From Acidobacterium sp. (GTDB taxonomy: Bacteria; Acidobacteriota; Terriglobia; Terriglobales; Acidobacteriaceae), in assembly GCA_003152595.1 (NCBI GenBank), contig PMAM01000317.1, positions 1 to 13,821 on the forward strand: 13,821 bases of DNA. Reading direction: 5' to 3'. Positions 7,246-13,821 of this stretch are shown in pieces (the stretch's first letter is position 1; the number at the start of each line of letters is the position of its first letter). A program made the translations under genes and the position numbers. The notes under the pieces are model-generated. The model was not told where the DNA came from. It was given only the letters and a program-made list of their open reading frames with translations, and searched no databases.

Positions 7246-7269
7246 CCGGAAGCCTGACGAAAGTCGGCG

Positions 7270-8832
7270 CTAAACCTTTGGTGAAACCTCCACGCTGTGC
7301 CACGTATGGCCGTCGCGCCCGATCAGTTCATCGCCGCACTCCGGCCCCCAGGTTCCGGCCGCGTAGTTGGGGAAGGTTTGCGGGTACTTCGTCGCCCAGG
7401 CGTCGAGCACGGGCGTGTAGAGAGCCCAGGTGGTCTCTACGCCATCGCGGTGCGCGAAAAGTGTGGCATCGCCGAGCATGGCATCGAGCAGCAGCCGCTC
7501 GTAGCCGTTGGCTGAAGAGGATCCGAAGGCATGCGCGTAATTGAAGTCCATCACAACGGGACAGACGGCCATCTGCGGACCCGGGACTTTGGCGCCGAAG
7601 CGGAGGGAGATGCCTTCGTCCGGCTGGATGCGCATGGTGATCCGGTTGGGCTGGATGTCGGTGCACGGGCCGTGCATGTGCGTGCCAAAAAGTAACATCG
7701 GCGGTTGCTTGAACTGGATAGTGATTTCGGTGACGCGTTTCGCCAGACGTTTGCCGGCGCGCATGTAGAACGGCACGCCGGCCCAGCGCCAGTTGTCGAT
7801 TTCGAGGCGCACGGCGGCGTAGGTTTCGGTCTGCGATTGCGGATCGACGCGGTCTTCTTCGCGATAGCCCTTCACCATCTGGTTGTCAATGATGCCGGCC
7901 CCGTACTGGCCGCGGACGCAGTCGAAGATGTTGAGGGGCTTGATGGAAGTCCAAAGCTTGATTTTTTCCCGGCGGACAGCCTCGGCGGCGAAACTGGCGG
8001 GCGGCTCCATGGTGACGAACGAGAGCAGCTCCATGATGTGGTTCTGCATGACGTCGCGCAGGGCGCCGGCTTTTTCGTAGAAGGGGCCGCGGCCTTCGAT
8101 GCCAATGTTTTCCGCGGCCGTGATCTGCACGTGGTCGACGAAGTTGCGGTTCCAGATGGGCTCGAAGATGCCGTTGGCAAAACGGAAGACCAGCACGTTC
8201 TGCACGGTCTCCTTGCCGAGGTAGTGGTCGATGCGGAAAATCTGATTCTCGCCGAAGACCGTGTTGACGTCGTCGTTCAGCTCTTTGGCGCTTTCAAGGT
8301 CGTGGCCGAAGGGCTTCTCGATGATGACGCGGACGGTGCCGACTTCGGGCTTTGCCATGCCGTGCGAGCCGAGACGGTGTACGATGTCGGCGAAATAGTC
8401 GGGCGCAGTAGCCAGATAGAACAACCGATTGCCGCGGGTGCCGTAGTCGCGATCGAACTGGCTCAGCAGCTCTTGGAGCGACGCGTAGCCCTGCTCGTTG
8501 TCGAAATCCATGGCGTGGTAGGCGATCCTTTTCACGAATTCGTCCAGCTTGCCGTCGTTCTTATCGACGCCGCCGAATTCGACAATGCCCTCGCGCATGT
8601 CTTCAGCGAAGCTGTTGGCAAGGTTGCGGCGCGCGACGCCCACGATGCGAAACTGCTCAGGCAGCAGGCCGGCCTGCTCCAGATGAAAGAGGGCAGGCAG
8701 TAGCTTGCGCTTGGTCAGGTCGCCGGACGCACCGAAAATAACCGCGACGCTGGGCTCGGGGATGCGCTCATGCACCTGGGACGCGGCCTGCTTCACGTCC
8801 TCAGGCGAAACTCTGACTTCGGTAGTTGCCAT
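7270..8832 (-). CDS. zwf: Glucose-6-phosphate 1-dehydrogenase
   Basis: A 520-residue glucose-6-phosphate dehydrogenase, the entry enzyme of the oxidative pentose phosphate branch, oxidising glucose 6-phosphate to 6-phosphogluconolactone. The cofactor loop is F-G-A-S-G-D-L-T-K-R-K-L at 33-44. R68 in V-G-V-A-R-R sits where the residue that contacts the NADP 2'-phosphate lies in known enzymes (Arg72 in human, Arg50 in E. coli), suggesting NADP use. I-I-E-K-P-F-G at 170-176 and R-I-D-H-Y-L-G-K-E at 200-208 are the substrate-binding and catalytic signatures, with the catalytic His in G-P-F-Y-E-K-A-G-A-L-R-D-x-x-Q-N-H. The ATG at 8832 is preceded by AAGGGG eight bases upstream. It follows gnd by 39 bp, so cotranscription is likely. 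Confidence 0.97.
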   Translation of the reverse strand: MATTEVRVSPEDVKQAASQVHERIPEPSVAVIFGASGDLTKRKLLPALFHLEQAGLLPEQFRIVGVARRNLANSFAEDMREGIVEFGGVDKNDGKLDEFVKRIAYHAMDFDNEQGYASLQELLSQFDRDYGTRGNRLFYLATAPDYFADIVHRLGSHGMAKPEVGTVRVIIEKPFGHDLESAKELNDDVNTVFGENQIFRIDHYLGKETVQNVLVFRFANGIFEPIWNRNFVDHVQITAAENIGIEGRGPFYEKAGALRDVMQNHIMELLSFVTMEPPASFAAEAVRREKIKLWTSIKPLNIFDCVRGQYGAGIIDNQMVKGYREEDRVDPQSQTETYAAVRLEIDNWRWAGVPFYMRAGKRLAKRVTEITIQFKQPPMLLFGTHMHGPCTDIQPNRITMRIQPDEGISLRFGAKVPGPQMAVCPVVMDFNYAHAFGSSSANGYERLLLDAMLGDATLFAHRDGVETTWALYTPVLDAWATKYPQTFPNYAAGTWGPECGDELIGRDGHTWHSVEVSPKV

Positions 8833-8871
8833 CGATGTGCCCCTTTCGGCGATGAGCGGCGCGTCCTTTCG

Positions 8872-9792
8872 TCAGGCCGCTGCTTCCTTTTCGGATTTCA
8901 CGGCATGGCCGCCAAATTCGTTGCGCATGATGGCGAGCATGCGGTCGGTGAAGTTGTATTCTTCGCGGCTGCGGATGCGGCGCAGCAGCGATTCAGTGAT
9001 CACGGGGGCAGCGACGTTGAGATTAATGGCTTCGAAAACGGTCCAGCGGCCTTCGCCGGAGTCTTCCACGTAAGGCTCGAGGCCTTTCAGTTCTGGATTA
9101 CGGCCGAGCGCGTCCGCGGTGAGATCGAGCAGCCATGAGCGGATGACGCTGCCATAGCGCCAGATCTGGGCGATCTGGGGAAGGTTGAGATTCATCTCTT
9201 CCTTCTTCTCCATGATCGCGAAGCCTTCGGCAAAGGCCTGCATCATGCCGTACTCGATGCCGTTGTGAATCATCTTGACGAAGTGGCCGGAACCGGCGGG
9301 GCCAACGTGACCCCAGCCCTTGTCTTTGGCGGGCGCGAGGGCTTCAAAGATCGGATAGAGACGCTCGACCACGTCATCGTCGCCACCGATCATCATGCTG
9401 TAGCCTTCTTTCAAGCCCCACACGCCGCCGGAGGTGCCGACGTCGACGAAGTTGAAACCCTCGGGCTTCAGCTCGCGGTAACGGCGCTGGCTGTCCTGAT
9501 AATTCGAGTTGCCACCGTCGATGAAAGTGTCGCCCTTCTGCAGCAGCGGCTTGAGCTTGGCGATGGTGTCGTCAACCGGCTTGCCCTGAGGGACCATGAT
9601 CCAGATGGCGCGCGGCGCGGAGAGGTTCTTCACCAGATCTTCGAGCGAGGAGACGCCTTTCGATCCGGCATCGTTGAGGCGCTTGACCGCTTCGGCGCTG
9701 AAGTCGAAGCCGACGACTTTGTGCCCGCCGAGGCGGAGACGTTCCGCCATGTTGCCGCCCATTTTGCCCAGCCCGATGATTCCGAGTTCCAT
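8872..9792 (-). CDS. gnd: 6-phosphogluconate dehydrogenase, decarboxylating, short form
   Basis: A 306-residue 6-phosphogluconate dehydrogenase that turns 6-phosphogluconate into ribulose 5-phosphate and CO2. It is the short form (about 300 residues), not the 470-residue enterobacterial form. The Rossmann motif is G-L-G-K-M-G at 7-12, with D30 at the end of the second strand (V-V-G-F-D), a pattern that favours NAD over NADP. I-D-G-G-N-S-N-Y at 91-98, S-G-G-V-W-G at 121-126 and G-S-G-H-F-V-K-M-I-H-N-G-I-E at 167-180 carry the substrate-binding and catalytic residues (K173, N177, E180). The ATG at 9792 has a perfect AGGAGG six bases upstream; a TTG at 9816 is unlikely. A candidate promoter lies directly upstream, and zwf follows after 39 bp. 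Confidence 0.95.
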   Translation of the reverse strand: MELGIIGLGKMGGNMAERLRLGGHKVVGFDFSAEAVKRLNDAGSKGVSSLEDLVKNLSAPRAIWIMVPQGKPVDDTIAKLKPLLQKGDTFIDGGNSNYQDSQRRYRELKPEGFNFVDVGTSGGVWGLKEGYSMMIGGDDDVVERLYPIFEALAPAKDKGWGHVGPAGSGHFVKMIHNGIEYGMMQAFAEGFAIMEKKEEMNLNLPQIAQIWRYGSVIRSWLLDLTADALGRNPELKGLEPYVEDSGEGRWTVFEAINLNVAAPVITESLLRRIRSREEYNFTDRMLAIMRNEFGGHAVKSEKEAAA

Positions 9793-9828
9793 GTGCTTCC
9801 TCCTGCGATTCGGCAAATTTTGTTTTGC

Positions 9829-9857
9829 AATATAACTCTCTAGGCCTGCGCCGTCAG
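9829..9857 (-). promoter_or_regulatory. Candidate sigma70 promoter for gnd-zwf-pgl-glk
   Basis: On the minus strand CTGACG (9857-9852, four of six consensus bases) and TATATT (9834-9829, five of six) are 17 bases apart. The -35 lies in the last codons of the HAD gene. Transcription would start near 9822, giving a leader of about 30 bases to the gnd ATG. The region 9811-9838 is clearly richer in A and T than its surroundings, and a GCAAA/TTTGC inverted repeat (9813-9828) sits at the predicted start. Confidence 0.45.
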
Positions 9858-10490
9858 TCTGTGCAATCGATCCTGCGAAAGTGGAATTCCCAGCTGCTCC
9901 AGTTCGGCGGTCAGTTGTTCTGAGCCCTGATAACGAATCCCGTGAATGCCGAGCGATGCCGCAGCAGCAACGTTCTCGGACCGATCGTCAATGAAGATCG
10001 CATGTTCCGGGTCGCGCTGCAGGACATCCAGGGCGATCTGGTAGATTTTTCGATCCGGCTTGCGGACGCCGAGATAGCAGGAACTGAAAAAGGCGTCGAA
10101 CTCATTAAGGAGATCGAATTCTTTCAGGCGATATTCGTTCAGGGCGCGACACTCATTATTGACGGTGGCCAGCACATATTGTTCGGATGCGGCAAGCTGG
10201 CGAAGGATTCTTATGCCGCTGTCGGGGAGCAGCGCGGACTGGGCGCGCATGGCATCGAGGAACTCGGCCGGCGTGAAGCTGCGCGGCTGAAAGAAGACGG
10301 TGTGGTGCAGATATTCGTCCGCGGAGATTTCATCTTTCTCCCAGGCCTGATCGACCTCGGCGTGACGGCGCTCGAAGTCGGTGGAGTCCAGCCCAAAGCG
10401 CGCGACCACGGCATCGCGCTGCTGGCGGTCGAAGCCGTTAGTGAGCAGCACGCCGCCTACATCCCACAAAATGGTGCTGATGCCGTCCAT
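9840..10490 (-). CDS. HAD-superfamily hydrolase, YihX-like (subfamily IA)
   Basis: A 216-residue HAD-like hydrolase. Motif I is I-L-W-D-V-G-G-V-L-L with nucleophile D10; the second motif-I Asp is replaced by Gly, as in YihX (F-D-L-G-N-V), which is an active alpha-glucose-1-phosphatase. Motif II is T109 in V-L-A-T-V-N-N-E, motif III K144 in G-V-R-K-P-D-R-K-I-Y, and motif IV D168-D169 in F-I-D-D-R-S-E-N. Residues about 15-85 form the helical cap. The ATG at 10490 has GGAG six bases upstream; a longer frame to 10553 adds sequence before motif I and is unlikely. It lies between rpiB and gnd, so a sugar-phosphate substrate is a reasonable guess, but the substrate cannot be read from sequence. Confidence 0.88.
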   Translation of the reverse strand: MDGISTILWDVGGVLLTNGFDRQQRDAVVARFGLDSTDFERRHAEVDQAWEKDEISADEYLHHTVFFQPRSFTPAEFLDAMRAQSALLPDSGIRILRQLAASEQYVLATVNNECRALNEYRLKEFDLLNEFDAFFSSCYLGVRKPDRKIYQIALDVLQRDPEHAIFIDDRSENVAAAASLGIHGIRYQGSEQLTAELEQLGIPLSQDRLHRLTAQA

Positions 10491-10516
10491 GGCATCTCCA
10501 GTTGAAGTGCGGTCTT

Positions 10517-10550
10517 GCGGAGGTTCAGAAGCCTGGGGCCCGTTCTCCGC
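10517..10550. other. Inverted repeat in the rpiB-HAD gap
   Basis: GCGGAG and CTCCGC form a 6-bp stem around a 22-base loop, starting five bases after the rpiB stop. There is no T-run, so it does not look like an intrinsic terminator; an mRNA-processing or stability element is possible. Low confidence. Confidence 0.15.
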
Positions 10551-10555
10551 CAATT

Positions 10556-11026
10556 CTACGATTTTGCTGTTTCCGGCATGTTACGCGCTTCGATGGCCTT
10601 CACTTTATTCAGCCGGCGGACGTAGCGCTCGACCTGGGACTGGAATTTCGCCTGGAGAAAAGCGGCGATCAGATCGAAGGCGAGTTCCTGGCCGATGATG
10701 CGCGCGCCAAGGACGAGGACGTTCATGTCGTCGTGCTCGACGCCCTGGTGCGCGGAGTAGTGATCGTGGCACATGCAGGCGCGGATGCCGGGCATTTTAT
10801 TAGCGGCAACACAAACGCCCACGCCGCTGCCGCAAATCAGGATGCCGCGCTCGGCACGGCCCACCTCCAGCGTGCGCGCGACGGCTTCTGCAAAGTCGGG
10901 GTAATCGGAGGGCTCGGTGTTGAAGGCGCCGAGGTCGATGACCTCGTGTCCGAGGCGTTCGAGATAACCCCGGACCTCTTCCTTGAGCGCGTAACCCGCG
11001 TGATCTGCTGCAATCGCCAGCTTCAT
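10556..11026 (-). CDS. rpiB: Ribose-5-phosphate isomerase B
   Basis: A 156-residue RpiB/LacAB-family isomerase that interconverts ribulose 5-phosphate and ribose 5-phosphate. The N-terminal A-A-D-H-A-G (D8, H9) binds phosphate and substrate. C65 in G-I-L-I-C-G-S-G-V-G-V is the catalytic base position (Cys66 in E. coli), followed by the anion-hole loop and A-A-N-K at 74-77. H98 in V-E-H-D-D-M-N-V-L matches the ring-opening His98 of E. coli. G-A-R-I-I-G at 107-112 is the conserved closing segment. The residues beyond about 145 are a short extra tail compared with the usual 145-150 length. It starts two bases after the tkt stop, with GGGGA upstream inside the tkt end, so the two are surely cotranscribed. 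The presence of Cys and the ADHAG motif separates it from LacA/LacB-like relatives. Confidence 0.95.
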   Translation of the reverse strand: MKLAIAADHAGYALKEEVRGYLERLGHEVIDLGAFNTEPSDYPDFAEAVARTLEVGRAERGILICGSGVGVCVAANKMPGIRACMCHDHYSAHQGVEHDDMNVLVLGARIIGQELAFDLIAAFLQAKFQSQVERYVRRLNKVKAIEARNMPETAKS

Positions 11027-11028
11027 GG

Positions 11029-13050
11029 TTATTTCCCCGCCAGTGCCGGTTCGGCCTTGCGTGCGCGTTCGACCAAAGCTTTCGCGCGGGCAACGACGTT
11101 GTCGGTACCGAAGCCGAGCTTTTCAAGAGCGGTGACTCCAGGCGCGGAGGCGCCGAAGCGGTCGAGGCCGATGACGTCGCCATCGCGACCGACATACTTC
11201 CACCAGCAAAGAGTGGCGCCCGCCTCGATGGCCAGCTTCGGCAGGTGATCCGGGAAGATGGATGCCTTGTAGCTGTCGGACTGCTCCTCGAAGAGGCGGA
11301 AGCTGGGCATGGAGACGACGCGGGTAACGATGCCGTCCTTTTTCAGCTGCTCGGCCGCGCGCAGGGCCGGCCACAGTTCCGCTCCGGTGCCCACGATGAG
11401 CAGATCGGGCGAGTCACTGCCCTGCTCCACGACGTAGGCCCCGCGGCGAACGCCTTCAAAGACGCGATGTTTCGCTGGATCGAGGATAGGAAGATCCTGG
11501 CGCGAGAAAGCCATAAACGATGGCCCCTTGCGTTCGAGCGCCAGACCCCAGACCGCGGAGGTTTCGTTGGCGTCGGCGGGGCGGAAATCGGTGAGGTGCG
11601 GAACGGCACGCAGCATGGTGAGCTGCTCGACGGGCTGGTGCGTTGGGCCGTCCTCGCCGAGGCCGATGGAGTCGTGCGTGAAAACGAAGGTGGAGTGGAT
11701 CTGCATGAGCGCGGCGAGGCGAATCGCGGGCTTGGCGTAATCGGAGAAGGTGAAGAAGGTGGATCCGTAAGGGATGACACCGCCATGCGCGGCCATGCCA
11801 TTCACGGCAGCACACATGCCGAATTCGCGAACGCCGAAGTAAATGTTCTGGCCTTTGGCGTCGAGGTGGAAGTTCGGGCTGTCCTTGATAACGGTCTTGG
11901 TCGAGGTGGAGAGGTCGGCAGCGCCGCCGATCAGCTCGGGGACGTACTTTGCGAGGGCGTTCATCACCGTATTGCCGGCGGTGCGCGTGGCTATGGGTTT
12001 GCTGTCGGCCGGGAACTGCGGCAGGCTTTGCTCCCATCCGTCCCTGAGGCGGCCTTCCTGGACGCGCTCGAATTCAGCGGCGAGGTCGGGAAATTGCTTT
12101 TTGTAGCTCGCGAACAGGGCGTTCCAGTCCGATTCCTCTTTCGCGCCTTTGTCGACGGCCTGCAGCCAGTTCTTCGCGGCGTCGTCGGGAACGAAAAAAG
12201 TCTTGTCTTCGGGCCAGCCGAGATTCTTCTTGGTCTGCTTCACGGCTTCTGCGCCGAGCGCCTCGCCGTGAGCCTTGTTGGTTCCGGCTTTGGGGCTGCC
12301 ATAGCCGATGACCGTGCGCACGGCGATGAGCGAGGGCTTGTCCTTCACGGCCTTCGCGGCTTCGATGGCTTTGGAGATGCCTTCGAGGTCGTTGCCGTCT
12401 TCGACGATCTGCACGTGCCAGTGATAGGCCTCGAACCGCTTGAGGACGTCTTCGGTAAAGGACAGCTCAGTGGGGCCATCGAGCGAGATGAGGTTGTCGT
12501 CGTAGAGAAAAATCAACTTTCCAAGTCCGAGCGTGCCCGCCAGCGACGCCGCCTCATGGGAGACGCCTTCCATCAAATCGCCGTCGCCGCAAAGCCCGTA
12601 CGTGTAGTGATCGACGACGTCGAAGCCGGGACGATTGTAGAGCGCGGAAAGATGCTTTTCCGCCATCGCCATGCCGACGCCCATGGCGAAACCCTGTCCG
12701 AGGGGACCCGTGGTGACTTCGACGCCGTCGGTGTCGCCGTATTCCGGATGGCCGGGAGTCTTCGACCCCCACTGACGAAATTGCTTCAGGTCGTCGATCG
12801 AGAGATCGTATCCGGTGAGGTGCAGGACGCCATAGAGCAGGGCGGAAGCATGTCCGTTGGAGAGCACGAAGCGATCACGGTTGGACCACTTCGAGTGCTT
12901 CGGGTTGTGCCGCATGTACTTGTGGAAGAGGAGGTACGCGATGGGTGCATCGCCCAGCGGCGCTCCGGGATGGCCGCTGTTCGCCTTTTCAACGGCGTCA
13001 ACGGCAAGAAACCGCAGCGCATTAATCGATAACTGATCGAGCTCGGTCAT
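11029..13050 (-). CDS. tkt: Transketolase
   Basis: A full-length transketolase (673 residues) moving two-carbon units between ketose and aldose phosphates in the non-oxidative pentose phosphate branch; it needs thiamine diphosphate and Mg. H27, H67 (S-N-G-H-A-S) and H101 line the active site. The ThDP motif is G-D-G-D-L-M-E-G at 155-162 with D-D-N at 184-186. H261 is in K-A-H-G, the activating Glu is E409 in G-V-R-E-F-G-M, and H471 is in E-D-G-P-T-H-Q-P. The C-terminal domain from about 535 is complete and ends A-L-A-G-K. The ATG at 13050 has two possible Shine-Dalgarno sites (GGAG at spacings of about 11 and 1). It lies 111 bp after the GH15 gene and two bases before rpiB. No strong promoter is seen in that gap. 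Confidence 0.97.
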   Translation of the reverse strand: MTELDQLSINALRFLAVDAVEKANSGHPGAPLGDAPIAYLLFHKYMRHNPKHSKWSNRDRFVLSNGHASALLYGVLHLTGYDLSIDDLKQFRQWGSKTPGHPEYGDTDGVEVTTGPLGQGFAMGVGMAMAEKHLSALYNRPGFDVVDHYTYGLCGDGDLMEGVSHEAASLAGTLGLGKLIFLYDDNLISLDGPTELSFTEDVLKRFEAYHWHVQIVEDGNDLEGISKAIEAAKAVKDKPSLIAVRTVIGYGSPKAGTNKAHGEALGAEAVKQTKKNLGWPEDKTFFVPDDAAKNWLQAVDKGAKEESDWNALFASYKKQFPDLAAEFERVQEGRLRDGWEQSLPQFPADSKPIATRTAGNTVMNALAKYVPELIGGAADLSTSTKTVIKDSPNFHLDAKGQNIYFGVREFGMCAAVNGMAAHGGVIPYGSTFFTFSDYAKPAIRLAALMQIHSTFVFTHDSIGLGEDGPTHQPVEQLTMLRAVPHLTDFRPADANETSAVWGLALERKGPSFMAFSRQDLPILDPAKHRVFEGVRRGAYVVEQGSDSPDLLIVGTGAELWPALRAAEQLKKDGIVTRVVSMPSFRLFEEQSDSYKASIFPDHLPKLAIEAGATLCWWKYVGRDGDVIGLDRFGASAPGVTALEKLGFGTDNVVARAKALVERARKAEPALAGK

Positions 13051-13110
13051 ACTCCTCGCTTCTCCTCTGGAATTTGCGGCGTGGGATTGTTGCGGGACTC
13101 ACGGACGGTC

Positions 13111-13135
13111 AATCTTGATTCTCTCTCTCAAGGTT
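13111..13135. other. Imperfect inverted repeat in the GH15-tkt gap
   Basis: AATCTTGA and TCAAGGTT (one G-T wobble on the plus strand) flank a 9-base CT-rich spacer. The repeat lies between the GH15 stop and tkt. No T-run follows in either direction and no good -10/-35 pair is nearby, so it may be an operator or chance. Confidence 0.15.
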
Positions 13136-13161
13136 GAGATGACGCAAACCTGTCGCGGGTC

Positions 13162-13821
13162 TCAAGACTCGATTGCAACCTCGAAATTACGGCCTTCCCA
13201 GCGATTTTCATCGGGCCAGAACAGGGTAAAGGAAAGCGCACCCGACTGCCCGGCGCTGGTTGGCAGGTCAGCATACGAGCCGGCGTAGCCAACCTGCGTG
13301 CTGTCGAGGACGCTGCTGGTCTTCCAGTTGTCGGCGGACCACGTGACCCGGAAACTCGAGGCGGAGGTGATGCGCAGGCATTTGCCGGCGGGAATCTGAC
13401 GAATCTGGCGGCGCAGCACCTTGAAGACTTCGATGTGGCTGGGAGGATGGTTGCCCTGTGCGTAGCGGTTTTCGACGACGGGGATGCGGTCGACCACCTG
13501 CATGTCGTGCGAGGAGCGCAGCAGCTTGAGATATTCCGAGTGGGCCCAAACGAGCGGCATCGCAGAGCCGGCCGGACCGCCGAAGACGAGGCCGTCGCGG
13601 TCCGGCTCGTCCCAGATCTGCTCGGGCAGCATGCCGCCGCTGGAGGCGAATTGTTCGATGGTGCGGATCAAGTCGCTGACGTCGCGGCCGGCGGCGAGCT
13701 CATAGTGGGCGCGCTCGCCGGTGAGCAGTGGCCATGCGCGGCCTTTGCCCCAGCCGATGAACGGTCCACCTTCGTCACGCTGACCGTAGCCATCGTGGTT
13801 GTAGCGCTTCCAGCAGGGGCC
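13162..13821 (-). CDS. GH15 glucoamylase (glucan 1,4-alpha-glucosidase), 3' part only
   Basis: The C-terminal 219 residues of a glycoside hydrolase family 15 enzyme; the 5' part lies beyond the right edge. The frame is open to position 13821. Signature segments are W-G-K-G-R-A-W-P-L-L-T-G-E-R-A-H-Y-E-L-A-A-G, then S-G-G-M-L-P-E-Q-I-W-D (the E in this P-E-Q region matches the catalytic-base Glu of GH15) and G-S-A-M-P-L-V-W-A-H-S-E-Y. The last 110 residues look like the beta-rich C-terminal domain common in bacterial glucoamylases. The enzyme releases glucose from the non-reducing ends of alpha-glucans. Without the N-terminus, secretion cannot be judged. It precedes tkt by 111 bp, so a link to the pentose phosphate genes is only contextual. 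Confidence 0.9.
   Translation of the reverse strand, partial: GPCWKRYNHDGYGQRDEGGPFIGWGKGRAWPLLTGERAHYELAAGRDVSDLIRTIEQFASSGGMLPEQIWDEPDRDGLVFGGPAGSAMPLVWAHSEYLKLLRSSHDMQVVDRIPVVENRYAQGNHPPSHIEVFKVLRRQIRQIPAGKCLRITSASSFRVTWSADNWKTSSVLDSTQVGYAGSYADLPTSAGQSGALSFTLFWPDENRWEGRNFEVAIES

Noticed and set aside
11245..13032. A 595-codon open frame on the plus strand opposite tkt
   Set aside because: It lies wholly antisense to a clear transketolase with complete motifs, and its composition matches a high-GC codon shadow. It shows no recognisable domain.
13051..13161. Promoter TTGACC plus a -10 upstream of tkt
   Set aside because: TTGACC on the minus strand is a good -35 match, but at spacings of 16 to 18 the -10 positions match only about one base of six.
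1..13821. tRNA, rRNA, CRISPR array, riboswitch or prophage
   Set aside because: No repeat-spacer pattern, cloverleaf or phage structural gene was recognised; nearly all sequence is covered by assigned genes and every gap is under 120 bp.

Overview
The window is high-GC bacterial chromosome with dense gene packing and no RNA gene, insertion sequence or CRISPR array that I can see. Ten complete genes and one partial gene run leftward on the minus strand; the only plus-strand gene is a fragment at the left edge. The gene content (short single-ORF Gnd, DevB-type Pgl, GH15 glucoamylase, a His-rich CopD and a cysteine-containing Ku) and the codon use suggest a soil heterotroph such as an Acidobacteriaceae member. 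That taxonomic guess is inference, not proof.

Right part (13821 down to 5371): the 3' end of a GH15 glucoamylase, then tkt, rpiB, a HAD-family phosphatase-like gene, gnd, zwf, pgl and glk. Gaps are 111, 2, 65, 47, 39, 79 and -4 bp in that order. Together these encode glucose release from alpha-glucans, glucose phosphorylation, the whole oxidative pentose phosphate branch, and two non-oxidative enzymes. Transaldolase, ribulose-phosphate epimerase and glucose-6-phosphate isomerase are not in the window. A fair sigma70-like promoter lies just before gnd, so gnd-zwf-pgl-glk may be transcribed separately from tkt-rpiB-HAD.

Middle (5264 to 3280): copC and copD, a periplasmic copper-binding protein and a large multi-pass membrane protein, nearly touching and probably cotranscribed from a weak candidate promoter upstream of copC.

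Left part (3163 to 1): two tyrosine recombinases of XerD and XerC type joined by an ATGA overlap, then a Ku homologue for double-strand-break end binding, then, converging on it, the end of a DUF167/YggU-family gene. No LigD is in the window.

Nothing here is clearly a new defence or mobile system. The points most worth a second look are the apparent cofactor split between Zwf (NADP-like) and Gnd (NAD-like), the unassigned HAD enzyme inside the pentose phosphate cluster, the tandem coupled xerD-xerC pair beside Ku, the HxxC/CxxC motif in Ku, and the His-bearing C-terminal membrane half of CopD.
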